45,528 nt of DNA from Micromonospora echinofusca (GTDB lineage: Bacteria; Actinomycetota; Actinomycetes; Mycobacteriales; Micromonosporaceae). The DNA lies in NCBI RefSeq assembly GCF_017614955.1, contig NZ_WVUH01000010.1, positions 1 to 45,528 on the forward strand. The letters run 5' to 3'. A program made the position numbers and the translations under genes. Below are positions 33,379 through 41,043 of the stretch, in pieces. Each line of letters starts with the position of its first letter. Positions within the stretch are counted from its first letter, which is position 1. The notes beneath the pieces are model-generated. The model did not search any database. It had not been told where the DNA came from and saw only the letters and a list, made by a program, of their open reading frames with translations.

Positions 33379-34404
33379 GTGACCACGCCCGCCCCGCTGG
33401 TGTCCGTCATCGTGCCCAACTACAACCACGCGTCCTCCCTGCCCCTGACCATCCCCGCCCTGCACGCCCAGACGTACGCGCCGATGGAGATCGTCTTCGT
33501 CGACGACCACAGCACCGACGACTCGGTGGCGGTGGCCCGCGCGCTCGGCGTCGAGGTGCGCTCCACCCCGCGCAACGCCGGCCCCTCGGTGGCCCGCAAC
33601 ATCGGTGCCGAGGCGGCCCGGGGTGAGATCCTGCTCTTCCTCGACTCCGACGTGGAACTGCCGCCGGACACCGTCGCCCGGGCGGTGCAACTGCTGGCCG
33701 ACGATCCGGCCGCCGGGGCGATCTGCGGCAGCCTCGACGACGTCCCGCTGGCCCGGGACAGCCTGGTCCAGGAGTGCCGGTGCCTCCAGGCGCACTACTG
33801 GCGGATCAGCTCCCTCGGCGACGTCAGTTTCCTGTTCACCGCGATCTGCGCGATGCCCGCCCGGGTCTTCGCCGAACTCGGCCCGTTCCACGAGGGACTG
33901 CGGCAGACCGAGGAGGTGGAGTACGGCGAGCGGCTCTCCGCCCGGTACCCGATCCGGCTGACCGACGCGATCCACGGCCGGCACCGCGACGACCACCTGC
34001 TCTGGCCGTTGCTGCGCAAGGTCTTCCACCGGTGCCGGCTGCGGATGCCGCTCTACGCCCGGCGGCGACGGGCCGCCAAGGGGTTCGAGACCGCCGCCCG
34101 GATGTGGGGCAGCGTGTTCGCCCTGCTGGCCACCCTGACCCTGCCGTTGCCCGCGCTGACCGGCCCGGTCGGCGCGCTGCTGCCGGCGGCGCTCGCGGTC
34201 GGCTTCGTGGCCAGCGACGCCGGCATGTACCGGTTCGTGCTGCGGCGCCGGCCCCGGTTGCTGCCCGCCTTCCTCGCCGTGCAGTGGCTGCTCAACCTGG
34301 CCATCGTCGCCGGTGCCGTCGCCGGTGCGGTGCAGTGGTTCTGCTCGCGCCCGTTCCGCCACCTCTACGAGAACGGTCCGCAGCCGACCCGGGTACCGGC
34401 ATGA
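33379..34404 (+). CDS. GT2 family glycosyltransferase, membrane-anchored (first of three)
   Basis: The 341-residue protein starts with a GT-A domain: VSVIVPNYNHASSLPLTI, VFVDDHSTDDS with the nucleotide-contacting Asp, and LLFLDSDVEL with the DxD metal site. QTEEVEYGERL stands at the catalytic-base region. Two or three hydrophobic helices occupy residues about 235-325. It should transfer a sugar to or from a lipid carrier at the cytoplasmic face. It is closely paralogous to the third GT2 protein in this operon (shared ARNIGAEAARGEIL and PLARDSLV-like segments). GTG 33379 has AAGGAG 4 bases upstream; the stop overlaps the next start (ATGA). Confidence 0.88.
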   Translation: MTTPAPLVSVIVPNYNHASSLPLTIPALHAQTYAPMEIVFVDDHSTDDSVAVARALGVEVRSTPRNAGPSVARNIGAEAARGEILLFLDSDVELPPDTVARAVQLLADDPAAGAICGSLDDVPLARDSLVQECRCLQAHYWRISSLGDVSFLFTAICAMPARVFAELGPFHEGLRQTEEVEYGERLSARYPIRLTDAIHGRHRDDHLLWPLLRKVFHRCRLRMPLYARRRRAAKGFETAARMWGSVFALLATLTLPLPALTGPVGALLPAALAVGFVASDAGMYRFVLRRRPRLLPAFLAVQWLLNLAIVAGAVAGAVQWFCSRPFRHLYENGPQPTRVPA

Positions 34405-35591
34405 CCCGACCGACCCCGCTGGCCCCGGACCGGGACGCACCCGACGGACGGGCCGCCGGTCCGTCGGCCGCCCCCGGTGCGCCGGCCGGCACCGGCCCGG
34501 TACCCCGCCCGCGCTGGTGCCCGGCCACCCGGCTGGTGCTCACCGTCGCGGTCGGCTGGCTGCTCCTCGTCGTCGGGCACCGGGTGTTCACCGGCCGGTG
34601 GTGGTTCTGGCTGCTGCCGGACCTGGCGCCCCCGCTGGCGTACGCGGTGGTGCCGCTGCTGGTGGCCGCCGCCGTACCGGCGGCGCGGCTGCTGCGCCGG
34701 CCGCTGCCCGCCCGGCCCCGGGCCGTGGTCCTCGCCGCCACGGCCGGGGCGTTCGCCCTCGGCCTGCCGCACGCCGGGCTGCACCCGGCGGCACTGGCCG
34801 GCGGCGACCCGCCACCGGTACCCGCCGGTGCGCTGCGGGTCCTGGTCTGGAACACCGGCTACTGGGACCAGGCCGACGAGCCGGACCGGTTCCTGCGGTT
34901 CCTGGTCGACCAGCGGGCCGACCTGTACCTGCTCCAGGAGTACCTGCACTGGGACACCACCGCCGGCCTCGCCGGGGCCCGTCCGGTCGACGCGGTCGAC
35001 CGGCTCCGGGCGGCGTTCCCCGGCTTCACCGTCGTCGCCCGGGGCGAACTGCTCACCGTGTCCCGGTTCCCGGTGCTCGCCCGTCCTCCGGTCGGCCCGG
35101 ACGCGGCGCTGCCCGCCGATGCCGACTTCGGGCAGGTCTTCACCGCCGCCAAGGTGCTCCGCACCGACCTGCGGATCGGGGACCGGGTGCTCTCGGCGTA
35201 CAACGTGCACCTGCCCGTGCAGGTCAACCTCGCCCCGCACCGGTTCCTGGACTTCGTCGCCGAACGGGACCGGGCCCGCCGTACCCAGTTGCGGGCGCTG
35301 ACCGCCGACCTGGCCGGCAACCCGTACCCGGTGCTGGTGGGCGGTGACCTGAACACCACCCCCGCGATGGGGGACCTGCGCGGTCTGCGGGACCGGCTGC
35401 GGGACGCCGCCGACGCCGGTACCGACCTGCACCCGGTCACCTGGCCGGCGGGTCCACTGCCGGCCTGGCGGCTGGACTGGGCGCTCGTCTCCCCGACGGT
35501 GCGGGTGCACCGGTACGCGCTGGACAGCCCACGCGGTCTCTCCGACCACCGGACCCAGACCGTCCTGCTCTCGCTCCCGGAGGAGCCATGA
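34401..35591 (+). CDS. Membrane-anchored endonuclease/exonuclease/phosphatase (EEP) protein 1
   Basis: The 396-residue protein has a Pro/Ala-rich N-terminus, about three membrane helices (residues 50-135), then an EEP catalytic domain. Metal and catalytic residues are visible: Asn in LVWNTGYW, Glu in LYLLQEYL, Asp and Asn in VGGDLNTTP, and the terminal Asp-His in LSDHRTQT. EEP enzymes cleave phosphodiester or phosphate-ester bonds of nucleic acids, inositol phosphates or lipids. Placed between glycosyltransferases and after a DPPR-synthase-like enzyme, it may remove a phosphate from a lipid-linked sugar rather than cut DNA. It overlaps both neighbours by 4 bases. Confidence 0.87.
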   Translation: MTRPTPLAPDRDAPDGRAAGPSAAPGAPAGTGPVPRPRWCPATRLVLTVAVGWLLLVVGHRVFTGRWWFWLLPDLAPPLAYAVVPLLVAAAVPAARLLRRPLPARPRAVVLAATAGAFALGLPHAGLHPAALAGGDPPPVPAGALRVLVWNTGYWDQADEPDRFLRFLVDQRADLYLLQEYLHWDTTAGLAGARPVDAVDRLRAAFPGFTVVARGELLTVSRFPVLARPPVGPDAALPADADFGQVFTAAKVLRTDLRIGDRVLSAYNVHLPVQVNLAPHRFLDFVAERDRARRTQLRALTADLAGNPYPVLVGGDLNTTPAMGDLRGLRDRLRDAADAGTDLHPVTWPAGPLPAWRLDWALVSPTVRVHRYALDSPRGLSDHRTQTVLLSLPEEP

Positions 35592-36655
35592 CGAACCTGC
35601 CCACCGTGTCGGTGGTCGTCCCGGTCTACAACGCGGCGAAGACCCTCCGGCTCTGCCTGACCTCGGCGTACGCGCAGACCCACCCGCCGCTGGAGGTGAT
35701 CGTGGTCGACGACGGCAGCACCGACGGCTCGCCGGCCGTCGCCGCCGACTGCGGGGCCACCGTGCTCGTCCAACCGGTCAACCGGGGGCCCTCCGCCGCC
35801 CGGAACGCCGGGGTGGCGGCCAGCCGGGGCGAGGTGGTCTTCTTCCTCGACTCCGACGTGGCCCTCGCCGCCGACGCCGTCGAGGCGGCACTGCGCGACC
35901 TCGCCGCCGACCCCGACTGCGGCTGCGTGTACGGGGTGTACCACCCCGACCCGCTGATCGACGACGGTCCGGTCGAGCGGTACCGGGTGCTGCACATCCA
36001 CTCCGCGCTGACCCGTGCGGTCGGACCGGTCGACTCCGCCGTGTTCGCCCTCGCCGCCGTCCCCCGGGCGGTCCTCGACGAACTCGGCCCGTTCGACGAG
36101 AACCTGCGCAGCGCCGAGGACGACGAGTACAGCGAACGGCTGCTGGTCCGGCACCGGATCCGGCTGAGTGGCGCGGTACGCGGCTGGCACGACGAGGCGG
36201 ACCGGCTGCGACCGCTGCTCGGCGAGCAGTACCGGCGGGCCCAGCTGATGCCGTACTCGCTGCGCAACCGGTACCGGCGGCAGGGCCTGGTGCTCAACCC
36301 CACCCTCGGGGTGCTCGCCGCCGCGCTGACCGTGGCCGGCCTGCCGGCGGCGCTGCTGGCCGCCACGCCGGTACCGCCGTCGCCGGCGTGGTGGCCGGCC
36401 CTGCTCCCGGTGCTCGGCCTCACGCTCTTCGTCGGGGCGAACCTGCCCCTGGCGCGGTTGCTGCGCCGCACCGGCGGGTGGCGGTTCCTCGGCGTCGCCG
36501 TCGCCATGCACCTGCTGGTCAACCTGGCCATGATCGCCGGCGCGGCGGTGGGTCTGCTCCGCGCCCTGCGGGACCCGTCGTTCGGCCCGTCCACCCGCAC
36601 CCGTAACCGCCCGCCGGCCACCGTCCGGCCGGCCGACTCGCTCGAAGGTTGGTGA
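35588..36655 (+). CDS. GT2 family glycosyltransferase, membrane-anchored (second of three)
   Basis: The 355-residue protein has VSVVVPVYNAAKTLRLCL, VVDDGSTDGS, VFFLDSDVAL (DxD) and SAEDDEYSERLL, which keeps the ED pair typical of the catalytic base of GT2 enzymes. Three hydrophobic C-terminal helices (about 238-325) follow. It is the most divergent of the three GT2 paralogues and the one with the most canonical third motif. It lies between the first EEP protein and the third glycosyltransferase, with ATGA and GTGA overlaps, so all should be made together. Confidence 0.88.
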   Translation: MTNLPTVSVVVPVYNAAKTLRLCLTSAYAQTHPPLEVIVVDDGSTDGSPAVAADCGATVLVQPVNRGPSAARNAGVAASRGEVVFFLDSDVALAADAVEAALRDLAADPDCGCVYGVYHPDPLIDDGPVERYRVLHIHSALTRAVGPVDSAVFALAAVPRAVLDELGPFDENLRSAEDDEYSERLLVRHRIRLSGAVRGWHDEADRLRPLLGEQYRRAQLMPYSLRNRYRRQGLVLNPTLGVLAAALTVAGLPAALLAATPVPPSPAWWPALLPVLGLTLFVGANLPLARLLRRTGGWRFLGVAVAMHLLVNLAMIAGAAVGLLRALRDPSFGPSTRTRNRPPATVRPADSLEGW

Positions 36656-37677
36656 ACCCCGTGGCCCACCCGCCGCTGGTCTCCGTGATCGTGCCCAACT
36701 ACAACTACGCCACCGTGCTCCGGCTCTGCCTGCGTGCCCTGACCGAGCAGACCCACCCGGCGCTGGAGGTGATCGTGGTCGACGACTGCAGTACCGACGA
36801 CTCGGTCGCGGTGGCCCGGTCGTTCCCGGACGTGACGGTGCTCCGTACGCCGACCAACAGCGGACCCTCGACGGCCCGCAACATCGGTGCCGAGGCGGCC
36901 CGGGGCGAGATCCTGATGTTCGTCGACTCGGACGTGGCGCTGGCCCCCGACGCGGTCGCCACCGCCCTGGCGGTGCTCGACTCCGACCCGCGCATCGGGG
37001 CGGTCTGCGGCAACTACGACACCGTGCCACTGGTCCGGGACAGCCTGGTCAAGGACTACCGCAACCTGTACCGGCACTGGTATTTCAAGATCGCCGAGGG
37101 CAGCATCACCGGCTTCCTCTCCACCGCGATCCTGGCCATCCCGGCCCGGATCTGGGCCGAGGTCGGGCCGTGGAACCCCCGGCTGGACCAGAGCGAGGGC
37201 GCCGACGTCGGGGAGCGGCTCACCGACCGGTACGAGGTGCGGATGACCTCGTCGGTGATCGGCCGCCACGACGACGACGCCAACCTGCGCATCGCCGTCT
37301 ACAAGGTGTTCACCCGCACCCGGGTGCACATCCCGTTCTTCCTCAACCGGCGGCGGGTGGTCGGCGTGGTCACCTCCGCCGAGTCGGGCACCGGGCTGGC
37401 GTCCTGGCTGGCCGCCGCGACCGCCCCGCTGCCGCTGCTGTTCGGTGCCGCCTGGGCGGTGCTGCCGGCCCTGCTGCTGCTGGTCTGGCTGGCCTCCGAC
37501 GGCCGGATGTACCGGTACGTGTGGCGGATCCGGGGACTGCCGTACACGGCCTTCTTCGCGGCCATGCACCTGCTGGTCAACCTGACCATCGGGGTCGGGG
37601 TCGCCGCCGGACTGGTGCAGTGGGCCTGCTCGCGGCGGTTCCGGCGGCTCTACGACCAGGAGGCGGTCACCGCATGA
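36652..37677 (+). CDS. GT2 family glycosyltransferase, membrane-anchored (third of three)
   Basis: The 341-residue protein has VSVIVPNYNYATVLRLCL, VVDDCSTDDS, LMFVDSDVAL (DxD) and a C-terminal membrane region (about 240-325). The segment at the catalytic-base position reads QSEGADVGERL, lacking the usual ED pair, so activity or mechanism may differ. Close similarity to the first GT2 protein suggests duplication. GTG 36652 overlaps the preceding stop (GTGA), with GAAGG 3 bases upstream; GTG 36661 is an alternative. Confidence 0.87.
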   Translation: MNPVAHPPLVSVIVPNYNYATVLRLCLRALTEQTHPALEVIVVDDCSTDDSVAVARSFPDVTVLRTPTNSGPSTARNIGAEAARGEILMFVDSDVALAPDAVATALAVLDSDPRIGAVCGNYDTVPLVRDSLVKDYRNLYRHWYFKIAEGSITGFLSTAILAIPARIWAEVGPWNPRLDQSEGADVGERLTDRYEVRMTSSVIGRHDDDANLRIAVYKVFTRTRVHIPFFLNRRRVVGVVTSAESGTGLASWLAAATAPLPLLFGAAWAVLPALLLLVWLASDGRMYRYVWRIRGLPYTAFFAAMHLLVNLTIGVGVAAGLVQWACSRRFRRLYDQEAVTA

Positions 37678-38810
37678 GCCCGGCCGACACCGCCCCGGTC
37701 CACGCGCCCCCGGCCGGTCCCGACGCCGCACCGGTTCCCGCGCCGTCGGCGGCCCCCGCGCCGCCGCGTCGTCGTCGGCTCCGGACCGCCCGGCTGCTGC
37801 CGTACGCCGCCGGTGCCTGGCTCGCCTTCGTGGTGACGCACCGGTTGGTCAGCGGTCGCTGGTGGCTGTGGCTGGCCCCGGACCTGACCCCACCGCTGGC
37901 CTTCCTGGCCGTACCGGTGCTGCTGCTCGCGCTGGCCCCGCTGGCCGGCGCGGCACGCGGCCGGGTCGCGCTGCTCGCCGCCGGAGGGCTGCTGCTCGGC
38001 GCCGGCCTGTCCGGACTCAACCCGGGCGTGCTGCGCCCGGTGTCACCGGCACCGCCGGACGCGCTGCGGGTGGTCTCCTGGAACACCGGCGTGTGGAACC
38101 ACACCGACGACCCGGACCGGTTCTACGCCGCGATCACCGCCCGGCCCGCCGACGTCTACCTGCTCCAGGAGTACAAGCCGCACGACGACCCGGCGGTCCG
38201 CGACGCCGACCTGGCCCGGCTGCGGCGGGAGTTTCCCGGCTACCAGCTCGCCGCCCGGGGGGAGCTGGTGACCCTGAGCCGGTTCCCGATCGTCGGGGTG
38301 ACCGCCCTGCCGGCCGACCCGCCCGCCGACGCCGACTGGTACACCCACTACTGGGAGGTCAAGTCGCTCCGCACCGACCTGCGGATCGGCGCGCGGACCG
38401 TGTCGGTGTACAACACCCACCTGCTGATCCCGCTCGACCTCAGCAGCCCGCTGGGGGAGACCTTCTACGACCGGCGGCACCTGTTCTTCCACCGCCGGCA
38501 GGACCAGTACCGGGGGCTGCTGGCCGACCTGGACCGCAACCGGCTGCCGGTACTGCTCGCCGGTGACCTGAACACCAGCCCGGCCATGGCCGACCTGGCC
38601 GGGCTCACCGGGCGGCTCACCGACGTCGGCCGGGCCAGCGGATCGCTGTACCCGACGTCGTGGAGCATCGCGGGGCTCCCCTGGTGGCGGGTGGACTGGT
38701 CGTTCGTCTCCGCCGACTGGACCGCGCACCGCTACCGGCTGCACGACATGGCGGGCATGTCCGACCACCGGTTGCAGGAGATGACCCTCTCCCTGGGCGG
38801 TACCCGGTGA
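37674..38810 (+). CDS. Membrane-anchored endonuclease/exonuclease/phosphatase (EEP) protein 2
   Basis: The 378-residue paralogue of the first EEP protein has the same layout: Pro/Ala-rich N-terminus, about three membrane helices (40-120) and an EEP domain. Catalytic positions are kept: VSWNTGVW, VYLLQEYK, LAGDLNTSP and MSDHRLQE. The catalytic domain probably faces outside, because it follows an odd number of predicted helices, but this topology is an estimate. It follows the third GT2 gene with a 4-base overlap, mirroring the pairing of the first GT2 and first EEP genes. Confidence 0.87.
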   Translation: MSPADTAPVHAPPAGPDAAPVPAPSAAPAPPRRRRLRTARLLPYAAGAWLAFVVTHRLVSGRWWLWLAPDLTPPLAFLAVPVLLLALAPLAGAARGRVALLAAGGLLLGAGLSGLNPGVLRPVSPAPPDALRVVSWNTGVWNHTDDPDRFYAAITARPADVYLLQEYKPHDDPAVRDADLARLRREFPGYQLAARGELVTLSRFPIVGVTALPADPPADADWYTHYWEVKSLRTDLRIGARTVSVYNTHLLIPLDLSSPLGETFYDRRHLFFHRRQDQYRGLLADLDRNRLPVLLAGDLNTSPAMADLAGLTGRLTDVGRASGSLYPTSWSIAGLPWWRVDWSFVSADWTAHRYRLHDMAGMSDHRLQEMTLSLGGTR

Positions 38811-39847
38811 CCGCCGGACCGACCGCCGGACCGACCGCCGGACCGACCGCCGGTACGTCCCGGCGGCCCGGCCGGGCCCGGCTCTGGCCGGTGGTGAAAC
38901 TGCTCGGGTACGCCGCCGTGCTGGCCTTCCTCGGCTGGCAGGTCTGGCGGGTCCGGCACGGCATGGCGGAGAGCCTGCGGACCGTCGGCTGGTCCACCGC
39001 CCTGCTCGCCGGAGTACTGGCCGCCGTCGGCGGGGTACCCGGGTTCTTCGGCTGGCGGCTGCTGCTGGCCGGCCTGGGTACCCGCCTGTCGCTGCGGGAC
39101 GCCGGCTGGGTGTTCTTCCTCGGCGGACTGACCCGGTACATACCCGGTGGGGTGTGGCCGACCGTCGCGCACGCCGCGATGGCGAAACCCCTGCGTCAGC
39201 CGCCGGCCCGGCTCGCCGCCGCCTTCCTGGCCAGCCAGGGACTGGGCGTCGTCGCCGGCCTGCTTACCGGGGTCCTCGCCCTGCCCTGGCTGGTCGCCCG
39301 GGAACCCTGGTGGTGGCTGCTGCTGCCGGTGGTGGTCGCCGCCCTGGTGCCGTTGGCCGCGCCCCGCCTGCTCGCCGGCGCGCTGGCCGCCGCCGCCCGG
39401 TTGCTGCGCCGGGGCGGCACCGGGACGGCCGGCGGCGGACCCGCCGGTCCCGTCCTGCCCGACCGGCCGGTCCTGCTCCGGGTGACCGGGCTGATGCTGC
39501 TCGGCTGGGTGGTCAGCGGCCTGCACATCACGGTGCTCGCCGTCGCGCTCGGTGCCGCCCCGGGCTCGGCCCTCTGGCTCGGCGTGGGCGGCTTCGCGAT
39601 CTCCGTGGTGGTCGGCATCTTCGCCGTGGTCATGCCGACCGGCCTGGGGGTCCGCGAGGTGGCGCTGGCCGTGGTGCTGGCCGGGCTGCTCGGCGGTGCC
39701 GACCTGGTCACCCTGGTCGCCCTCAGCCGGGTGCTGCTGACCGTCGGCGACATCGGTTCCACCGCCGTGATCCTCGGCCTGCTCACCACCACCGGTCGGC
39801 GCCGGACCGGCGCCACCGCCGACACTCTCGAAGGAGTCCCGTCATGA
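38807..39847 (+). CDS. Flippase-like membrane protein (LPG synthase TM/UPF0104 family)
   Basis: The 346-residue integral membrane protein has about eight hydrophobic segments. WRLLLAGLGTRLS, FFLGGLTRYIPGGVWP and the C-terminal VVMPTGLGVREVALAVVLAGL match the membrane domain of lysylphosphatidylglycerol synthase and AglD-like proteins; no aminoacyl-transferase domain is attached. Family members near glycosyltransferases are thought to move lipid-linked sugars or to assist a transferase. The N-terminus is a TAGP tetrapeptide repeat encoded by a 12-bp tandem repeat. GTG 38807 overlaps the EEP stop (GTGA). Confidence 0.82.
   Translation: MTAGPTAGPTAGPTAGTSRRPGRARLWPVVKLLGYAAVLAFLGWQVWRVRHGMAESLRTVGWSTALLAGVLAAVGGVPGFFGWRLLLAGLGTRLSLRDAGWVFFLGGLTRYIPGGVWPTVAHAAMAKPLRQPPARLAAAFLASQGLGVVAGLLTGVLALPWLVAREPWWWLLLPVVVAALVPLAAPRLLAGALAAAARLLRRGGTGTAGGGPAGPVLPDRPVLLRVTGLMLLGWVVSGLHITVLAVALGAAPGSALWLGVGGFAISVVVGIFAVVMPTGLGVREVALAVVLAGLLGGADLVTLVALSRVLLTVGDIGSTAVILGLLTTTGRRRTGATADTLEGVPS
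38810..38857 (+). repeat. 12-bp tandem repeat, four copies, inside the flippase-like gene
   Basis: ACCGCCGGACCG is repeated three times, followed by the variant ACCGCCGGTACG, directly after the GTG start. It encodes TAGP TAGP TAGP TAGT. Copy number may vary between strains without a frameshift because the unit is four codons. Confidence 0.9.
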
Positions 39848-40866
39848 CCGTCGACGACCAGCAGAGCGTACGGCTGCGCCCGCCGGCCCGGGTGTCCGGT
39901 GGCGGGGCCCGGGGCCTCACCCGGCGGCTGCGCAGTGCCCTGGCCACCGCCTCCGGTGTGGAGGTGCTCGCCACCCTGCCGTTCCTGGCCGGTCCGCTGG
40001 CCCGGCTGGAGCGCCGGCCGGTGCTGCACGGGCTGGTGCTCTCCGCCCTCGGGCTACGCCGGCCGATCTTCGTGGACTTCCCGGTGCAGCCGGAACCCCG
40101 GTTCGGGTACGGCCGCCCGGACCACCCGGAGTTGACCCGGCTGCTCGCCGCTGGGCGGGACAGGTACGTCGACCACCTGCGCGGGTTCCTGGGGTACGCC
40201 GACCGGCTGGCCGACATCCCGCTGCGCGGCGACCTGGACTCGGGGGAGCCGTACTGGGTCAACGGGTGGCTGCCGCCGCTGGACGCGCTGGCGCTCTACG
40301 GGTTCCTGGCGGCGGGCGACCCGCGCCGGTACGTCGAGATCGGCTCGGGCAACTCGACGAAGTTCGCCCGGCGGGCGGTCCGGGACCACGGGCTGCGTAC
40401 CCGGATCACCTCGATCGACCCGGCGCCCCGGGCGGCGGTCGACGTGCTCTGCGACGAGGTGGTCCGCTCGCCGCTGGAACGGGCCGACCTGGCGGTCTTC
40501 GACGAGTTGGAAGCCGGGGACATCGTCTTCTTCGACGGCTCGCACCGGGCGTTCATGGGCTCGGACGTCAGCGTCTTCTTCTTCGAGGTGCTGCCCCGGC
40601 TGCGTCCCGGGGTGCTGGTCCAGATCCACGACATCATGCTGCCCCGGGACTACCCGCCGCAGTGGCGGTACCGGCACTACAACGAGCAGTACCTGCTGGC
40701 CGCCTTCCTGCTCGCCGGGCCGGGGCGTTGGCAGGTGGAACTGCCGAACGCGTACCTCGCCGACGATCCGGAGTTGAGCGCGGTCGCCGGGCCGCTCTGG
40801 CAGCGGCTCGGGCTCACCGAGCATTACCTCCCGGCCTCCTTCTGGCTGCGTACCGGCCCGGCCTGA
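39844..40866 (+). CDS. Class I SAM-dependent methyltransferase-like protein
   Basis: The 340-residue protein carries the SAM-binding motif I YVEIGSGNSTKFARRAV (about residues 160-176). ITSIDPAPRAAVD with the acidic ribose-contacting residue follows, then IVFFDGSHRAFMGSDV and VLVQIHDIMLPRDY, as in the Methyltransf_24 group. An N-terminal region of about 120 residues does not match anything I recognise. It is the last gene of the operon and may methylate the finished sugar. Its ATG overlaps the flippase-like gene's stop. No strong terminator follows directly. Confidence 0.83.
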   Translation: MTVDDQQSVRLRPPARVSGGGARGLTRRLRSALATASGVEVLATLPFLAGPLARLERRPVLHGLVLSALGLRRPIFVDFPVQPEPRFGYGRPDHPELTRLLAAGRDRYVDHLRGFLGYADRLADIPLRGDLDSGEPYWVNGWLPPLDALALYGFLAAGDPRRYVEIGSGNSTKFARRAVRDHGLRTRITSIDPAPRAAVDVLCDEVVRSPLERADLAVFDELEAGDIVFFDGSHRAFMGSDVSVFFFEVLPRLRPGVLVQIHDIMLPRDYPPQWRYRHYNEQYLLAAFLLAGPGRWQVELPNAYLADDPELSAVAGPLWQRLGLTEHYLPASFWLRTGPA

Positions 40867-41004
40867 CAGGTCGGCTGGCGTACCGACCCGGCGGGCGTGC
40901 TGGCCGGGCCCGCCGGGTCGGCCCGCGTGCCACCGGGTCGGCCCGGGTACGGGCCCCCTTCGGGTGAGCGGGGCGGTCGGGACTGGCGTGAACGACGAAT
41001 CCGA

Positions 41005-41035
41005 CCTACGGTAGCGTAAGTTACGCCACCGTAGG
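41005..41035. promoter_or_regulatory. 31-bp near-perfect palindrome upstream of the desaturase
   Basis: CCTACGGTAGCGTAA (41005-41019) and TTACGCCACCGTAGG (41021-41035) pair around a single G with one mismatch. The right arm runs into the ribosome binding site GGGAG, and TAAGTT (41017-41022), a possible -10, sits in the centre. A dimeric repressor, probably TetR-type and lipid-responsive, is the likely ligand. Confidence 0.75.
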
Positions 41036-41043
41036 GAGATGTT

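Noticed and set aside
34401..35591. Calling the EEP proteins DNA repair exonucleases
   Set aside because: Both have three predicted membrane helices and sit in a sugar operon. The fold is shared with phosphatases and phospholipases, so a nuclease label is not justified.
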